A DNA stretch of 64,000 nt from Bursaphelenchus xylophilus (GCA_904066235.2 CAJFCV020000001.1:2108001-2172000), one strand, 5' to 3'. Positions 24,421 through 38,400 are shown, counted from the first letter of the stretch. Made by a program: numbers and translations. The notes: generated by a model from the letters alone, not told the origin.

Positions 24421-25261
24421 TTTACGGTATAGTATACGAAACGCCGGATGCGGTCAGAGAAAACGCTTTTTTGACGATATGTTTGCCAGTTTTGAGCGAA
24501 ACAAATTGATTTATTGTGGAAACACTGAGCTCTGAGGTAGAAACAAGTACAAAATTTTTAATGACAAAGTTTACAAAAAAAATGTCACATGTTTTGCCAA
24601 CTTTTGGACCAAAAATCTCGGTCGTTTTCGAAAAACGCGAGCTTGGAATTCTTGCTTTCCATAGCAAAAAAATGCAAAGATTTGGTCAAAAAAATCCTTA
24701 TGACCTATTTCACAAGCCCATCTTGAATAAAACTTTTTGTTTTTCACGCAAAACATTCAAACCTCCCCGACGAAAGGTTGTGATTTTTAAAAATGCGAAA
24801 GCAGGTGTGGGCCGCGAATATTTAAAGCCCTGTGTGACGTTAGCGCAACGCAAACACCCTGTGTTTCAATTCCGTCCATGTTTGGGAGGAGTTCGAGTAA
24901 ATATATATATCGAAAGCGCATCATTTTTAGGCGGATTGTACTACTATTTGTGGGTCGGGCGGAGGGTTGAGTAAACAGATCAACAGAAAAAATTTGAAAT
25001 TAAAGTGCAACATGTCTGACCATCCGTCTGCGATGAAATTTGGGACAAATTTGGGAGTACATTTTTGAGATTCTTTGAGATTTCTGATTGGCGTTGTGCA
25101 GAAACGGCGGAGAATTTTAGGTCGAAAATTAAAAAAAAGCGCATTTTTCCGTTTCATCGTATAAAATCACCCTCACTACAATTTTTTTTAACGAAAATAG
25201 CATAATACGGGCTTGACTAGTCTTCATTTACAGTATGAAAATTGAATTTCTATTTCTGGAC

Positions 25262-25302
25262 GACATCTTATACGCTCAAACATTTCTATCGTATAAAATG
25301 TC
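25262..25302. repeat. Single hairpin
   Basis: GACATCTTATACGCTC with complement. Its left flank (from about 25190) is homologous to that of the hairpin at 26420, so the two are paralogous copies. A half-copy lies near 25149-25168. Confidence 0.85.
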
Positions 25303-25487
25303 ACATCACAAAAAAATACGCTTTTTGAACTTAAAAATTGATTTTTTCCAAAAAAACTCTTCCTATAACGAATTTTCAGCCCATTAAAAAAGTTTAAACT
25401 TGCTCTGCAAAGCACTGACTACCCAGTTTTTCCTTTCATCACCTTCAACCTTATGCAAAATCGTCGTTTTCTCTTTCTTTCTCAGCC

Positions 25488-25700
25488 ATGTTTTTGTTCA
25501 ATTTCGAAAAACAAACACTCTCCAAACTTTTCGAACATTTCACTCATGGAAAATTAGAAACCTGGCCAGTGCAAACAACCGAAAAAAAAACTTGGCCAGA
25601 AGGTCACGTCATTGCGCTAAACAGTGACAAAGAGCCTTGGAGAAAGAAGTGTTGGGAAAAACATGGTCGAAATCCGATATTTTTTGAAATTTCTCGTTAG
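25488..25700 (+). CDS. Possible small single-exon gene, 70 residues
   Basis: The open frame starts at an ATG that follows a TTCTTTCTCAG acceptor by two bases, the layout expected for a trans-spliced start. The predicted protein is basic and Trp-rich (four Trp in 70), with no signal peptide or known motif visible. It may equally be chance sequence in a repeat-rich region, so confidence is low. Confidence 0.25.
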   Translation: MFLFNFEKQTLSKLFEHFTHGKLETWPVQTTEKKTWPEGHVIALNSDKEPWRKKCWEKHGRNPIFFEISR

Positions 25701-26168
25701 AGTACAAGAGGCTACGGTCATCATAAAAGTGCAAGTTTTTGATAGGAAATAAATGTGAAATTTCTTTTTTGCTATTTTTAGATTTTTCTTTGGAGATTTT
25801 TTTTTTGATTTACAGCATATGAAAAAAAAGATTTTGAACACATAAAATTTTTTTATTTTATTTTTTTTTCAATGTTTTTACATTTTCTCGAGGATAACTT
25901 CCTAATAAAAAAATCCAATTACAGCCCACTTCAACACATTTCACAGCGATTTGTCGGATTTTTTATTCCTACAAAATGTGAACTCTCAACCTTGCAAAGC
26001 TAGACCTCAGAAAGGTGAGCAAGGACACATAACACTGAGTAAATATTCCGAAGAATTTCTTCTCCGTGCTACCGGAGCATTGGACGGGCCCAAAGACTTG
26101 GAACTGTAGGCTAGATGTTCGAAATACGATCACATAAAAATAATGGAAAAAATACAAAAAAAATTGGG

Positions 26169-26463
26169 CCATTTTTTTATCGTATAAAATGTCACCCTCG
26201 CAATAAGAATTTATTGTGTGAGATAACTTGGTCTTATCAAGCCTGACATACGCTGTTTTCAAATCAAATGTATTTCCCAGCTGTATGTGACATTTTATAC
26301 GATGAAACATTTTTTCGTATAAAATGTCACTTAATTGCAAAAATTTTTTTAACGAAAATAGCATAATGCAGACATAATTATGCTTCATTTACAGTCTTAA
26401 AATTGAATTCCTCCTCCCAGACAACATTTTATACGCTGAAACATTTCTATCGTATAAAATGTC
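26169..26463. repeat. Hairpin cluster 15 (2 full, 1 half palindrome)
   Basis: A half-copy at 26169-26193, then 26289-26328 and 26420-26463 with a 91-bp gap. This is the last cluster; none is seen to the right except half-sites inside the second TTAA palindrome. Confidence 0.88.
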
Positions 26464-29400
26464 GCCTAAGCCAAACATGTTCTATAAACAAAGCCAATTA
26501 AAAATAGACTTCTTTGAGAGTTTTGCCGCATAATTACTCTACCATCTCCACGCTCGCGCTATATACAAATTCACAGCTGTTTATAACTCCAATTATCCCC
26601 ATCCCCCAAACTCCTTGGCCCAAAAATTCCTTGCCCTAATTAGCAATACTTTTATAGCGGCGCCGAAAAAAGTCGAAATTGACGTACTGAACCGGTCTTT
26701 GCGTTCTTCACGGCCGCAAATAAGACCCGCTGGAAAGGAACGAGCGTTTGCGCACGGTGCATTTTTAATTAGGTTTTTTATATAACTTTTGAGCCGCATT
26801 TTTTAGCATGCATGTTGCCAACGTAAGCAAATTGTTTGGAAATGCAGTTAGCATGCTATTTCGGGAAGGGCAATGATGAATGGCTTCGCTGTTGAAAGTT
26901 TCGACATTAAAGACAAACGGAATTTTATGGAAGGGGCTGGTTTTGAAATGGCATCTCTACATTGAAGGGTAATATCGAAAGTGAATTTTCTCGAAGGATA
27001 AAACTCGGATTTTTTTTCAAAATTGGCGTATATGTTCTATTTAGTAGACAGATTAAAAGTTGGAAATTTTTGATTTGAGATCGTAAACACCGCTGAGATA
27101 TTCAACGATCCTAGCAGGCGAGAGGATAATGGTTCCACAAACAAAAAGTCTGCAGAACACAGTTGTAAACATTGATTCAACAGGAAACCCGGTTTTTTTG
27201 GAAACAATGTATCCTGTGCATCTACCAAAAAGCGTAATTGCAATGGTGCAACAGATCTTACCAGAAAGCGAGATTGTTTTTTCAAGACAGCCCCAGAAGC
27301 GGATGGTATTAAAGAATATCAATTATCTACCCTGGGGGCCTGTCGTTAGTTTTCAGTTATAAGTTGTTTAGAGGAGTGATAGATGACGGTATCACCAGTA
27401 ACAAATATTAAGGGGTGCAGTAATAAAAATCACCGAAAATGAGACATCAAATCTCGACCCCGAAAATACGCAAGGCTTATGGGGTACTAATAAATAAAGG
27501 CTTATGGGGCACTAATAATAATAATATAGGTGTCAACGAAATCTAAAATAAACAATCTCAGAGGTCCCAGTAATCAATTTCAGGCCAAACCAACACCTCC
27601 GCACAACAAAACCCATCTAAAACAAACAAAATTTTTAATCGCAGGGTTTTTTCGATTCCTTGTACACAAGTTTGACAGTAGAAATATAACCTTCAAAACT
27701 CTTTCTAAATCCCATAATTCCCTGTTCTCAAATCGTTTCGGGAAAATACAGTAATCCCCGCTTACATTTGATTCTAAATTTTGCACTAATTCTATGAAAT
27801 ACCAAAATTTACAATGGGATTTTTAATAAAACCGAAAATTGGCACGTAGAAAGGGTTATGTTTACAACACTCTTTTCGGTGCGGATTACACTTGCGCTAC
27901 TGTAAAAATACTCTTTTGTGCCTAACGGCACACTTGCCCTATTGGTAAGTGAGTCATAAGAAAAGGAGAAGAGAGAGATTAAGGGTACGGACTACAATCT
28001 TGGTGTCAAAAAGAGTGAAAACAATAAGAAGGGCTTCTTTGGTTGTATAAAAAGAATACTTTTCAGTGGGTTGCCAACTACATATATCTCAACAAATGAT
28101 AAGTAAAATCACGCAAACTTTGTTGAATTGAAGGTGGGTATAAAAAATAAGAAATTCCAATTTTTTCGTCCATGGTAATCGGGCCATATCGAAATTTTTT
28201 GTCCTACAAAATGCAGCGCCCAAGAAAGGTCAAAACTTGTTCTGAACGCTGCAGTGGGAAGAATCATTCACAACCTATGCCTATTGTAGGCCGTGTACAG
28301 AAGAAAAAATTGGCCAACGATATTCAACGGTCGTTGAGGCCGAGATCTCGCGAGAGAGTACATAAAATGCGGAGAGCAGTCCGTGAGAAAAACACTTTTT
28401 GGCCATATATCTTTGCCAATTTCATGCGGAAAAAAATTATTTTTTATGGAAACGTTAGTGTCTTCATTAGAAATAGGTGTGAAACTTCTCATGCCAGAGT
28501 TTGCTAAAGAGCCGCCAAATTTTGTTATAAAACTTTCAGGGTTTTCTGCAAAACACGTCTTATAAAAAAAGAATCTATTATAGATTTGTGACAAGTCTCA
28601 TTATCAAAAGCTGAGCTCACTTTGGAGTAGATTCCCTATTAGATTTAGGTCAGAAATTTATATGTTTTTGGGTCTTAAACAGGTTGAAAATTCCAGCAAT
28701 TAAGATTCTTTCATAGCGTCTACCACGCAATAAACTTATCATATCAACAATCTGAACCTTCCCCAAACCATCTAAAGTATTCTAAACCTCAAAATTATAA
28801 AGTAAATTGGCATAAAATTGAATTAAAGCTCGTCATAATCTCGTAACAAATATTTGCCACCGCCCCGAGACCCCACCTCCACATCCAATTAAATCCGCAC
28901 TAAGCCCGAATTACATCCACATCCACATCCTCGCAATTTTTTTTCCACAAAAAATTATCGGATTAGCGTTGCGAATCCGATTAGCGGCCGAACGAAATTT
29001 GCAAATTAACTGCAAACTTTGCGTATATCCACTGCGTTCGGCGAAGATTCGACAAATTGACGTTAATCATGGCGTTATCCGATTAACGAATGACATGGAT
29101 ATAGTGGGATATTGGGAGGTCTCTTTGTGTGCACGGACGTCATCTTTGACGCTTCCAGTTGTCTGGAGACAAAGTGCAATTAGTTCCAATAGCAAAAAAA
29201 AAATTGTAAAAGTGGTTGGTCATCATGTGTTGCACTCTCTGAAGACAACGACAGCTGAGGGCATGTAAGCGGGCGGGAAAAAAGTAATGACTGTCTATTT
29301 TTGAGCACTTGAAGAGTAGTTTAGAAATATTAAGTGGGTCACAAAGTCTGGCCATGCCCTTGCACTATGCAGTAGGTATCGCGAACGGCTTTGCGCGGCA

Positions 29401-29594
29401 AACAATAGACACGATGAGAAGGACAAATGCACTGTGCAGTTTCATCCGTGACGAAATTGGTCTCAAAAAAATGAAGGAAGTTTTTAAACCTTTAATTTTT
29501 GACGGAAAGACTTCGCACCGGAATGCCAACAGTAAAAGGCTAAAAATTCATGGTAAAATTGCCTTTTGTGAGATTTCAAGGCTCCACGAAGCCA
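26464..29594. other. Intergenic, no gene seen
   Basis: Short open frames (for example 27129-27362 and 28969-29268, plus) lack splice or start support. 28300-28560 carries interior blocks of the CAGGGGAAGTACTCC family. Non-repetitive DNA at 28840-29100 has no recognisable coding content. Confidence 0.4.
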
Positions 29595-29697
29595 CATTAT
29601 TTTTCCGACAGACTGATACACGCTTCTGCAGCGACAAAAGGCAAAAAAGTCTACGCACTTTCTGGAAATATCAGTCCGTCGGGAAGATAATGTGGAT
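29595..29697. mobile_element. Two inverted TATCAGTC MITE ends
   Basis: A right-type end (29595-29618) and a left-type end (29669-29695) face outward from each other, the reverse of a normal element. They are remnants of two different insertions or of a rearrangement. Confidence 0.65.
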
Positions 29698-30994
29698 TCG
29701 TAACGCATTGAAACTCGGCATCGCAGTTGAAAAACCTTGCGCCACGGTAATTTTTCAATTGCACAATGCGGAAGGTCAACTCCACAGAGCGGAAAGCTTG
29801 CGACAAAAAGTCTACGCACTTTGGAAAAACCGTAGTGGTGGTTGCATTGCATTAAAGTGCGTGGCACGTCAAGACTTTGCGCTCAAAGGGTTATCTTTCA
29901 ACACGAAAGTTGGCATTCTGTTCCCGCTTATGAAAGTGTCCAAAAAATCCGTCTCAATGACGGGTTTTTTGGACGAGGTCAGACGAAAGGCGAAATATTG
30001 CGTAAAATGAAGAGATTTTCTATCTCGAAACTGACTGATTGGATTTTTTTCGTTTTAGGCTCAAAAAATTCGCCTTGTTCCAGACTACGTTTGCAACAAA
30101 CTTCAAACAGGGCGAGGGAAACTTTTTGAGAAATCGGCAAAATCGCAAAATTTTTTAGACGTTGTTAGTTTAGGCCTGAAACAGATAAAAGACGATCGAT
30201 TTTTTATATGAAACATATATGGTGAGGTCAGGCAGGAGTCCAGCTTCAAATTTATGTATGCAGTAAACCCATTCTACTCCATCTTCCATGTGTAATCGGG
30301 TTATCTTTGGAGCAAAAAATTATCTCTGAGCTAAAACAGAATGCCAAGAATTTTTCATTGCTTGATTACACAGTGCGAAAGTGAAATGCAAAGTGCGGAA
30401 AGCTTGCGACACTTTATGGAACCACTAGTAATATTTTTCTAACCGCTTCTCTGACTCTCCGCAATTTTTAGCAGAGCACAAAAATTAAGAAAAAAGAAAT
30501 AAAACCGGCCATAGAATTTGCTGCAAGAATTCATAGGGCATTCTCGGAAAGACTCCGGATTGTGTTTGTCTTATCAGCTCGTAAAACCACGAGCTCTTTG
30601 CGTTTATTTTCGGCTTGCTGATAATTCCGCGGGGGTCATTTGGAATATAAATATTTACGGATGCAATAAGGAGTTGCGTAATCGGGCAGGGAAATTTGAA
30701 GGAATCAGAAAAGGTGCGATTCGGGTGCAAAAACGCACAAAAATTTCAATAATTTGTTGGATTCCTAAATCAGATCACTTTAATGTTAAAAAAAAATAAT
30801 AATTTTTAAAAAATTTTCATAATTGAGCTGTCAAAAATAATGGAAATAATAGTAAAAAAAGGTGTACCATCGATTATAAACCGCTTGTTCAGGTCATACG
30901 AAAAGTATAACAAGCCTGTTTTTAGTGCAAAAATAATAATTTTTTTCAGTTACTGATGCTTTTTGTTATAGAAAAATGCTTATCGAAAGAAATC

Positions 30995-31148
30995 TATTAG
31001 TCCGTCGGGAAAATAATGAGCGCAATGTCGCTGCGCCGATCGTGTTGCTGAAGTGAAAAGCAATTTGATTTTGTCACGACACAATTAATTTTTTCGACAG
31101 CGATGCGATTTTCCATGCGACAGAATGCTCATTATTTTCCCGACAGAT
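30995..31148. mobile_element. TATCAGTC-type MITE
   Basis: Ends TATTAGTCCGTCGGGAAAAT and ATTTTCCCGACAGATTG, with a full interior. A further right-end fragment lies at about 31262-31303. Confidence 0.85.
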
Positions 31149-31303
31149 TGTTTTTTGGCTTTCAAGAAAAATATCGGTGGTTTACCGAGTTTACTAGGCC
31201 AAAAACTGATGACGGTACCTAATTTTAACGCCCTGATTTCGATGAAACGTCGCTTAATTTTGAGTTACGACAGAGTGCTCATTATTTTCCCGACAAACTG
31301 ATA

Positions 31304-33261
31304 ACTAAAAGATATTGCATCTAACAGGAATGGAAAGCGCACGGATTGAGGTAAAACAGAAATATCTTGATTTCAAAGATCTAAAAAATGTCGAAAATTA
31401 AATGCCAGGGGTAAAATTATTATTCATATTTTTTACGAGGGAAATTTATGATTTTTTAACAAAAGGAATTGTAATTTTCCCTTACATTAAAAGTCAAAAA
31501 TTGCCAAAAAAATTATTAAATTGCCAAAAGACACACGCAATTAAACTCACCCTCATAAATATCAATTTTCATCCAAAAAACTTATCGCCAAATCCCCGAA
31601 AAAATCGCATTTTAGAAAACCCAAAAACCCCAAAAATTTCCAGCAAAAAATCGCTCAAAAATCCAGCAAAAAGCGAGCTTATTCAGCCTTCGAATCCCCC
31701 TTTGTAAGGACAATGAAACTTTCGAAAGTGTGGAATAAGGCGAGCGAGTGAAAAGCCCGCTCTTTTGGGCCGCTTTTCGGCCGCTTTTCTTTTTCATTTC
31801 GCCTCCGTTCGGCCTTATTTGGAAGCAGGAAGGAGGGATGTTTAAACAGCCCCGCGAAAATTGAGTTTTATGGCAAAGAATTTTTTGGGAGAAAAGAAAG
31901 TTGCACGTAAAAATTGAAATATCACATGGTGACTTTGGATTGACTATAATTTACCGGTCGATGAAGCGATTTTTTTATGATGTATGTCAAATTAATTGTT
32001 AGAGACTCTAGTTTTTGAAGATATAAAATACGAAAACATTTATGCCCTAAGGGGTTCTAAACACACAATTTTTTTAAAAATTTTTGTCCAAAAGTTATAA
32101 AATGTTTTTTTTTTATTTTTTTCTCTGAAAAAAATGTCAATTTATATAAGGTATTGAAGCGTAATATACTGTCGCTAAATGTGGATTATTTCAGCAAGCA
32201 ATTTGCAAAGAAATAGTCGACCTTTTTCGCTAACCGTTTCTCCGCATTTAGCGTCTCTCTGATATGCAAACATCGTTGAATATCTCAGCTGCCCTTGCAA
32301 ATCGCGAGCTAAAAATTCCATCCAATTCTGTCCTATACACAATATCCACGCCAAATTTCACGGAAATTGGTTTGTTTTCCCCGGAGCAATAACAATTTTT
32401 TTCAATTGAGCCTCAAAAAAAATATAAACCCTCAAAAATCACAGACCATAACCTTTGCCTGTAGTTTCAAAAGTCATATTGTTGGTCGAATTCGTGGCTG
32501 CTACAAGCAAGCATCAAAGATTTGCTGGCTATCAGCCATTTCAATCTTTGCGGAGGTTCGAATTTGACCCGGAAAAACAAATGTTCGTCTGGAGAAGAGA
32601 CAAAAAATATTTTTTAAGATTACTAGGGCCCGGGTCAAACAAAAAGCGGAGATTTTCTGAAAAAAACGATTTTTGTAAAAAACACAACATTTCAAAAAAT
32701 TTAGAGTAAAACTGCCTGAGGGCGTCTTTTTTGACCTGCCGGAAATTTTGAAAGACACCGTCATAATTTAGAGGCTTTTGATGATTTTTTTTCGTCTAAA
32801 AAGGTCGATTATACCTGCAAATGGCATGCTATATTCTTTAAAAATTTTATGCTAAATTTATGCCAAATTTCAGCATTCAGCTAACAGGTGAGTACCCCAA
32901 TCATGACGCTCAGATTTGAAGAAAAAAACGCGCAAATTTCCAAAAATTTTTTAAAAAATATATGCGAGAAACTAGCCCGCGCTTTGCAGAAACAACCGAG
33001 ACTTTTAAACCTAAAGTTTGCGAAATTTTGAGACTTTTTGCCGAATTTCGGCACAAAAAGTTTCATGCCTATCTCTACCATAAAGAGTAATGTTGCCACA
33101 AAAATTCAAATTTTTACGCACAAAACTAGCAAAGATATAGCCAAAACGTGACTTTCTCTGAGCGATCTGAGCGTCTAGCGCGCTCTCTTGGCGGCGAAGA
33201 TTGGTCAATTCTCTATGGCGCTTGCAAAGCGCGAGCTAAACCTTTCAGGAATTGGTATTTA
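31304..33261. other. Intergenic, decayed repeats, no gene seen
   Basis: 31690-31860 is a GC-richer patch without a supportable gene. 32880-33240 is a decayed relative of the CAGGGGAAGTACTCC element next door. Confidence 0.4.
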
Positions 33262-33627
33262 CACGGGAAGTACTCCAAGTGCGACGCTCAGATTTTGATG
33301 AAACTTGGCGCAAATTTAGCATAATTTTTTCTAAGATATAAGCGAGAATCCTAGCTCGCGCTTTGCAGAAACAACCGAGGTTTTTAGACCGAAAGTCGGC
33401 CAAAATTTAGGACTTTTTGCCGAATTTCGGCACGAAAAGTTTCATACCTAAGTATTTCTATTGTAAAGGGTAGTGTTGCCACAGAAATTCAAAATTTTCC
33501 TCTTGAAACTAGCAAAGATACAGTCAAAAAGCGTTTTTCTCTCTGACCGCTCTCCACGTTTAGCGTGCTCTCTCGGCAGCAAAAATTTAAGGAAAATCTG
33601 AGCGTCACACTTGGAGTACTTCCCCTG
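33262..33627. mobile_element. CAGGGGAAGTACTCC-type element (366 bp)
   Basis: Inverted ends (GGGAAGTACTCCAAGTG and complement) with TTA on both sides (33259-33261 and 33628-33630). The interior has the GCTTTGCAGAAACAACCGAG and CTCTGACCGCTCTCCAC blocks found all over the window. The 3-bp target would suit PIF/Harbinger, but this is tentative and no transposase is present. Confidence 0.8.
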
Positions 33628-35442
33628 TTAGTCGATTCCCGACGTGTGCGCAACATTAAAAAAAAAACAAAAAAAGTTGAGCGTCGCACTTGGGATAGAT
33701 ACTTACTTCCCTTGTCAATCCGATGATTTTTTGTGATGACAAAAAAATCTCCACAAAAATCTCCGCCAAAATTAATAAACCAAAAAAATCGACAAAAAAG
33801 AAAATCAAGTTCAAAGTCTCCTCAAAAACCCCCGCTCAAACAGAACGCCCCAGGCGTTTTTGTCCATTTCTTTGTGAGTATTTCGAAGTGAGTATCCGAT
33901 ATCACGTGAAATCAGACTTTTTTCCCGGTTTTTTCGACTCGAACAGATCACGCGGCCGAACGGACAGGTGCCGGTTCGACAGTTCGTTGGGGAACAACTG
34001 CCCGACCTCTGCTCTCTTCGGCTCAGCTGATTTCGCAAAACACCTCGGGACAGGGAATGTCCGAATGGTGACAATAATTGGAGCTGAAAAGAAGAGAGGA
34101 GGAGGTGGGAGAGGGGGTCGAAAAAATATGGTAGAATCTGTGTTTAACAAGCAATGGGAGCCAAGTTTAGGCTAAAATTAACATGAGCTTTTTTCTTAGA
34201 CCATCTCTTTTCATTTTCCAAAATCCCTCATCTGCAAAGATCAACCAATATCTCAGCCGGATTTAACACGAACAATCTGAAATTTTGAGGAATTAATTTT
34301 CAATCCATAGAGAATACCTGTGCCGAATTTCTAGGGCATCGGACCATTGGCCCTCGGCCATGTTGCATATGTATTTTAGAACGAAAAAATGAAAAAAACC
34401 CCTTTCCGTCTTTCCAGGTCCACGACAGGTAGGGCCAACAAAAGTCGATCGATACGGTACCGTAGGGCAGTTGCAGACCCAAAAAAAGACTGTAGGATGT
34501 GACTACGTGGAATCGTCGGATACTCGGCGGACGGTTGGCGAAGGCTCGGCGGAGACTTGGCGAAGGCTTTTTATACGCCCACTTTTCTTATTTTTGCTAT
34601 TGCTAACTTTAGTTTCCTTAACTCTGAGTAATTGTAAAGTAAAAAAACCGAAACTTTCTCTAAAAAAAATAATCCGTAAGTTTTGTCTGGCTTTATTTGA
34701 AGTAATACATGTAAAATACCTCTCAATAGGTGATAAGCTACAATTTAATCTGATCAGTAGAGACGGCCAGAGAAAAAGATTTATTTTCTTTTAAAGTTTT
34801 TTTTTCAGAGTTTTTACAGCTGTTGCTAATAAAAATGCAATCATTTTCGGATGTCCGCGACCTTTGTTCAACAAGATTATCCAGATGAGTAAATATGCCA
34901 TGATTCGGAGAAGAGTTGAAACACGGAACACAGCACAACGTAAACAAAAACGTTTGTAACTTAACTGCACAAAAGCCCAATTTAATTTCAATAGGCCACA
35001 GAATACCCGTTACACGAAAAAAAAATTTTTTCCTCATTTTCCAAAATCTCTCGTCTGCCAAGATCAACGAATATCTCAGCCGGGTTTACAAGGAACAAAC
35101 TGAAATTTTGAGGAATTAATTTTCAATCCATAGACAGCACCCGTGCCGAATTTCTAGGGAATCGGGCCATTTGCCCTCGAGCAATTTGCATTTGTATTTT
35201 AGAACTAAAAAATGAAAAAAAAACCCCTTCCCGATTTTTCGGTTCGACGACAGTTCGGGTCAACATACGCATGTAAAATAGATCAATACGAGGCGTAGGG
35301 CAGGTGGCGATAGACAAAAAATCAGAACCAATAGGACCAAGACTTACTGCAAAGAAACGAAAAAAATAAAAATAAAAAATAAAAACTTTGTTTGGCACCC
35401 ATTAATCACGTATGTACACTATATGTAGTATAATATATATAT
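33628..35442. other. Region 3' of the chitinase-like gene with a direct repeat
   Basis: 34231-34440 and 35046-35262 are direct copies sharing the ATTTTGAGGAATTAATTTTC and GTGCCGAATTTCTAGGG blocks. 33723-34175 (plus) is open for 150 codons with moderate GC, but three overlapping frames are open and none is convincing. 34500-34660 shares TCGGCGGAGACTTGG blocks with 36340-36440. Confidence 0.45.
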
Positions 35443-38400
35443 TTAGCAAGTCTGCGATTCCACAATGGCCCTGAGGACCGGGAATGAGTCAGTGGCGCAC
35501 TGAGCACGGTCGTTTTCGATTCCACGCAAGGCAATCCCGCCAAACTGATTCAGCGACGCCCATTGGGTCTTCTGTCTCATGGCTCGGCGACTATCGACTG
35601 GAGCACTTTCCGGCGAAATTGGTCCCACAGCGAAGGCGCGCACGCCAACGCCGATTCCTCGATTTGGCTTCTGGCGCTCTGATGAGGCGTCGGAAACAGC
35701 AGGGAGCGCGCACACCTGAAAATTTTGATTTTTAAGGGTTAGTAAGCAATTTTATGTGGTTTTGATGATAAATAAGGGCTCTAGAGATTAAAGATAGACA
35801 GTGTGCGTTGCTAAAACGTGGTAGAATGACACTTACATCCTCTTCTTCCAACTTGGCTGGAGTGGCAACGGAATATCCGAGGATCAGCTTTCTCTTCGGA
35901 ACTCCGTAGGCTTCCCATTCAATGGCAACGCTCTCCTGAAAATAGAGACCGTTTTTTTTTTGGTTCTTTATATCAGGTTGTTGGGAAAATAATGAGCTCC
36001 ACGCCGTATCGAAAATCGTCGCCGAGAAAATAAATTGTGTCGCGGTAAAGTCAAATTGCTTTTCACTTCAGCGACGCGATCGGCGGCATTATTCTCTTTA
36101 TTTTCCCGACAAAATGATACGACTTCTAATCGTTGTAAAGCGCTCTGGATTTAACGACCAAATTTGCTTTAAATTTTACACACTTGGCAATGCAATGTTC
36201 CGTAAAATTTCAAGGCCGCACTTTTCGGGAGAACCAAAGTTTGGGTCAAAACAAACTCGATGAATACGCGGTAAAAACAAGGCATAGACCCAGCAAAAGC
36301 TTGAAAGGGGGGCCTACGTGGCTTTTCGAAGCCACTGGAAACTTTGCGAACTCTCGGCGGAGACTCGGCGGAGACTTGGTGAAGACTTACAACAGACTAA
36401 TTTTTTTTAAATTTTTGCTCTAGCCAACCTTGTATTTATTGACTCTGAGCTGTGAGTAAAAATTTTTTTATAGTCTCCGCCCTGTGTACAACGACAAAAC
36501 TACTCAAACTATACAGCTATAGCTCCAAAACTTACCACAGTTCTTTTGGGCTCTTGCTGTTTCACTCCCTTGGTGACGATCTGCTCATGCTTTTGAAGGC
36601 GGCTTCCTTCGATGATCAAGAAGTTGGCGGTGCTAAAAATTGAAAGTGTTTTACTTTTTTACTGTTTCAAAATTCTTTGTTCAAATTTGGCAAAGTATTT
36701 TCTTTGCAGGTTTCAAATTGATTCCTCAGTTTTTTAACTTTATTCTCTGTTTTTTGGAAATATTTTGCGAATAATCTCGATGTCGTATTTTACAATCCGA
36801 AATACTGGCCTGGCTAAAACTGTTACCCATGGATGAAAGACACTTTGCAGCCACAAATCCGCATTATTTTCCCGACAGACTAACACATTCCCTTTCAAAT
36901 TTATACTGGTTGACAAAATTTACTTTCCACCTCGTATCTCGGGAACCGCTGGGCCTAGAACCTCCAAATTCGGCATAGAAACATCCTAGGACAGTCTAAC
37001 ACTATGCCCAAAAAATCATATCATTTGATGCACTTTACATGCCCTTTTTCCAAAAAAGGCAAAAACCCGGATGACAAAATTTTCTTTCCACCTTGGAAAA
37101 AACGTTTGTAACTCATAAGCCAGAGGGTTTTAAGGCATGATTGTGGTATCGTTGTGTTCGCGAAGAAGTCCTCTCTCGATTGGTGTCACAACCTTACGGG
37201 GGTTTTAGTTTCTTCGCCCTTGGGCGTCGGCTCATCGTTGCCTTGTCCATTTTCAGCCAAATTCGTGGCCAGAGGAGCTCGCATAAGGCACAAGGAGATG
37301 AAAATGCCTTTAAAAAATCTGGCATTCACGTTTGCAACATTGTTTCCTCCGGCAGTAGAATTCGATTTAATTTAAGTGCGTTGCAGGGGAAAATGAGCGC
37401 TGCCTGGGTCCGCAAAACCGAAGAATCACTTCTGTACAGAATGGGAACGTCCAAATTACATCCATTTTCGCCACATACGGCGTACTTTAGGGCTTATACG
37501 ACAACATGTGTTGAAATCTACCAGCTTATCTTACCCCTCTCTGGTCTATGTTGTCTCAAGTAACGCAGGTTGTTGCACTAGGCCTTGGCATTACTTAAGC
37601 TTGGTATATTGGGACTTTTGGCTACCAGACTACTTTAATACATCGACCTTGACAGGCCTTCAACGTTTTTTCCACGACGAATAGCTTGCGCAGAAAGCTT
37701 AGAGTCGCAAATTTTGTGTATGGGGCGTTTGGAACCTTTCTTCTGCTCACATCTAAGCGCGACATCAGTGATTAAAATCGTCACTATTTTTTAACTCTGT
37801 AGTATCATAGAAAATATATAAGGAGGAAAAGTTACTTGAATTATCTGCAGTGTTCCCATAATAGCGTAATTTTCTGGTAACGAGAACCCTGGAAGCGCGC
37901 GTTTTCCCCTGCAACGCACTTAAATTAAATCGAATTCTACTGCCGGAGGAAACAATGTTGCAAACATGAATGCCAGATTTTTTAAAGGCATTTTCATCTC
38001 CTTGTGCCTTATGCGAGCTCCTCTGGCCATGAATTTGGCTGAAAATGGACAAGGCAACGATGAGCCGACGCCCAAGGGCGAAGAAACTAAAACCCCCGTA
38101 AGGTTGTGACACCAATCGAGAGAGGACTTCTTCGCGAACACAACGATACCACAATCATGCCTTAAAACCCTCTGGCTTATGAGTTACAAACGTTTTTTCC
38201 AAGGTGGAAAGAAAATTTTGTCATCCGGGTTTTTGCCTTTTTTGGAAAAAGGGCATGTAAAGTGCATCAAATGATATGATTTTTTGGGCATAGTGTTAGA
38301 CTGTCCTAGGATGTTTCTATGCCGAATTTGGAGGTTCTAGGCCCAGCGGTTCCCGAGATACGAGGTGGAAAGAAAATTTTGTCAACCAGTATAAAAGAGA

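Noticed and set aside
101..26463. A CRISPR array in the prokaryotic sense
   Set aside because: Repeats are palindromic throughout with variable loops, clusters have only 2-4 units, spacers are about 95 bp and partly homologous between clusters, there are no cas genes, and the host is a nematode.
33723..34175. 150-codon plus-strand frame with Lys-rich start and Gly-rich end
   Set aside because: Overlapping frames on the other strand are equally open and no splice structure ties it to a gene.
37141..38154. Matching 140- and 129-codon frames on opposite strands
   Set aside because: They are the two arms of palindromic element D, so their similarity is due to the inverted repeat and not to a gene family.
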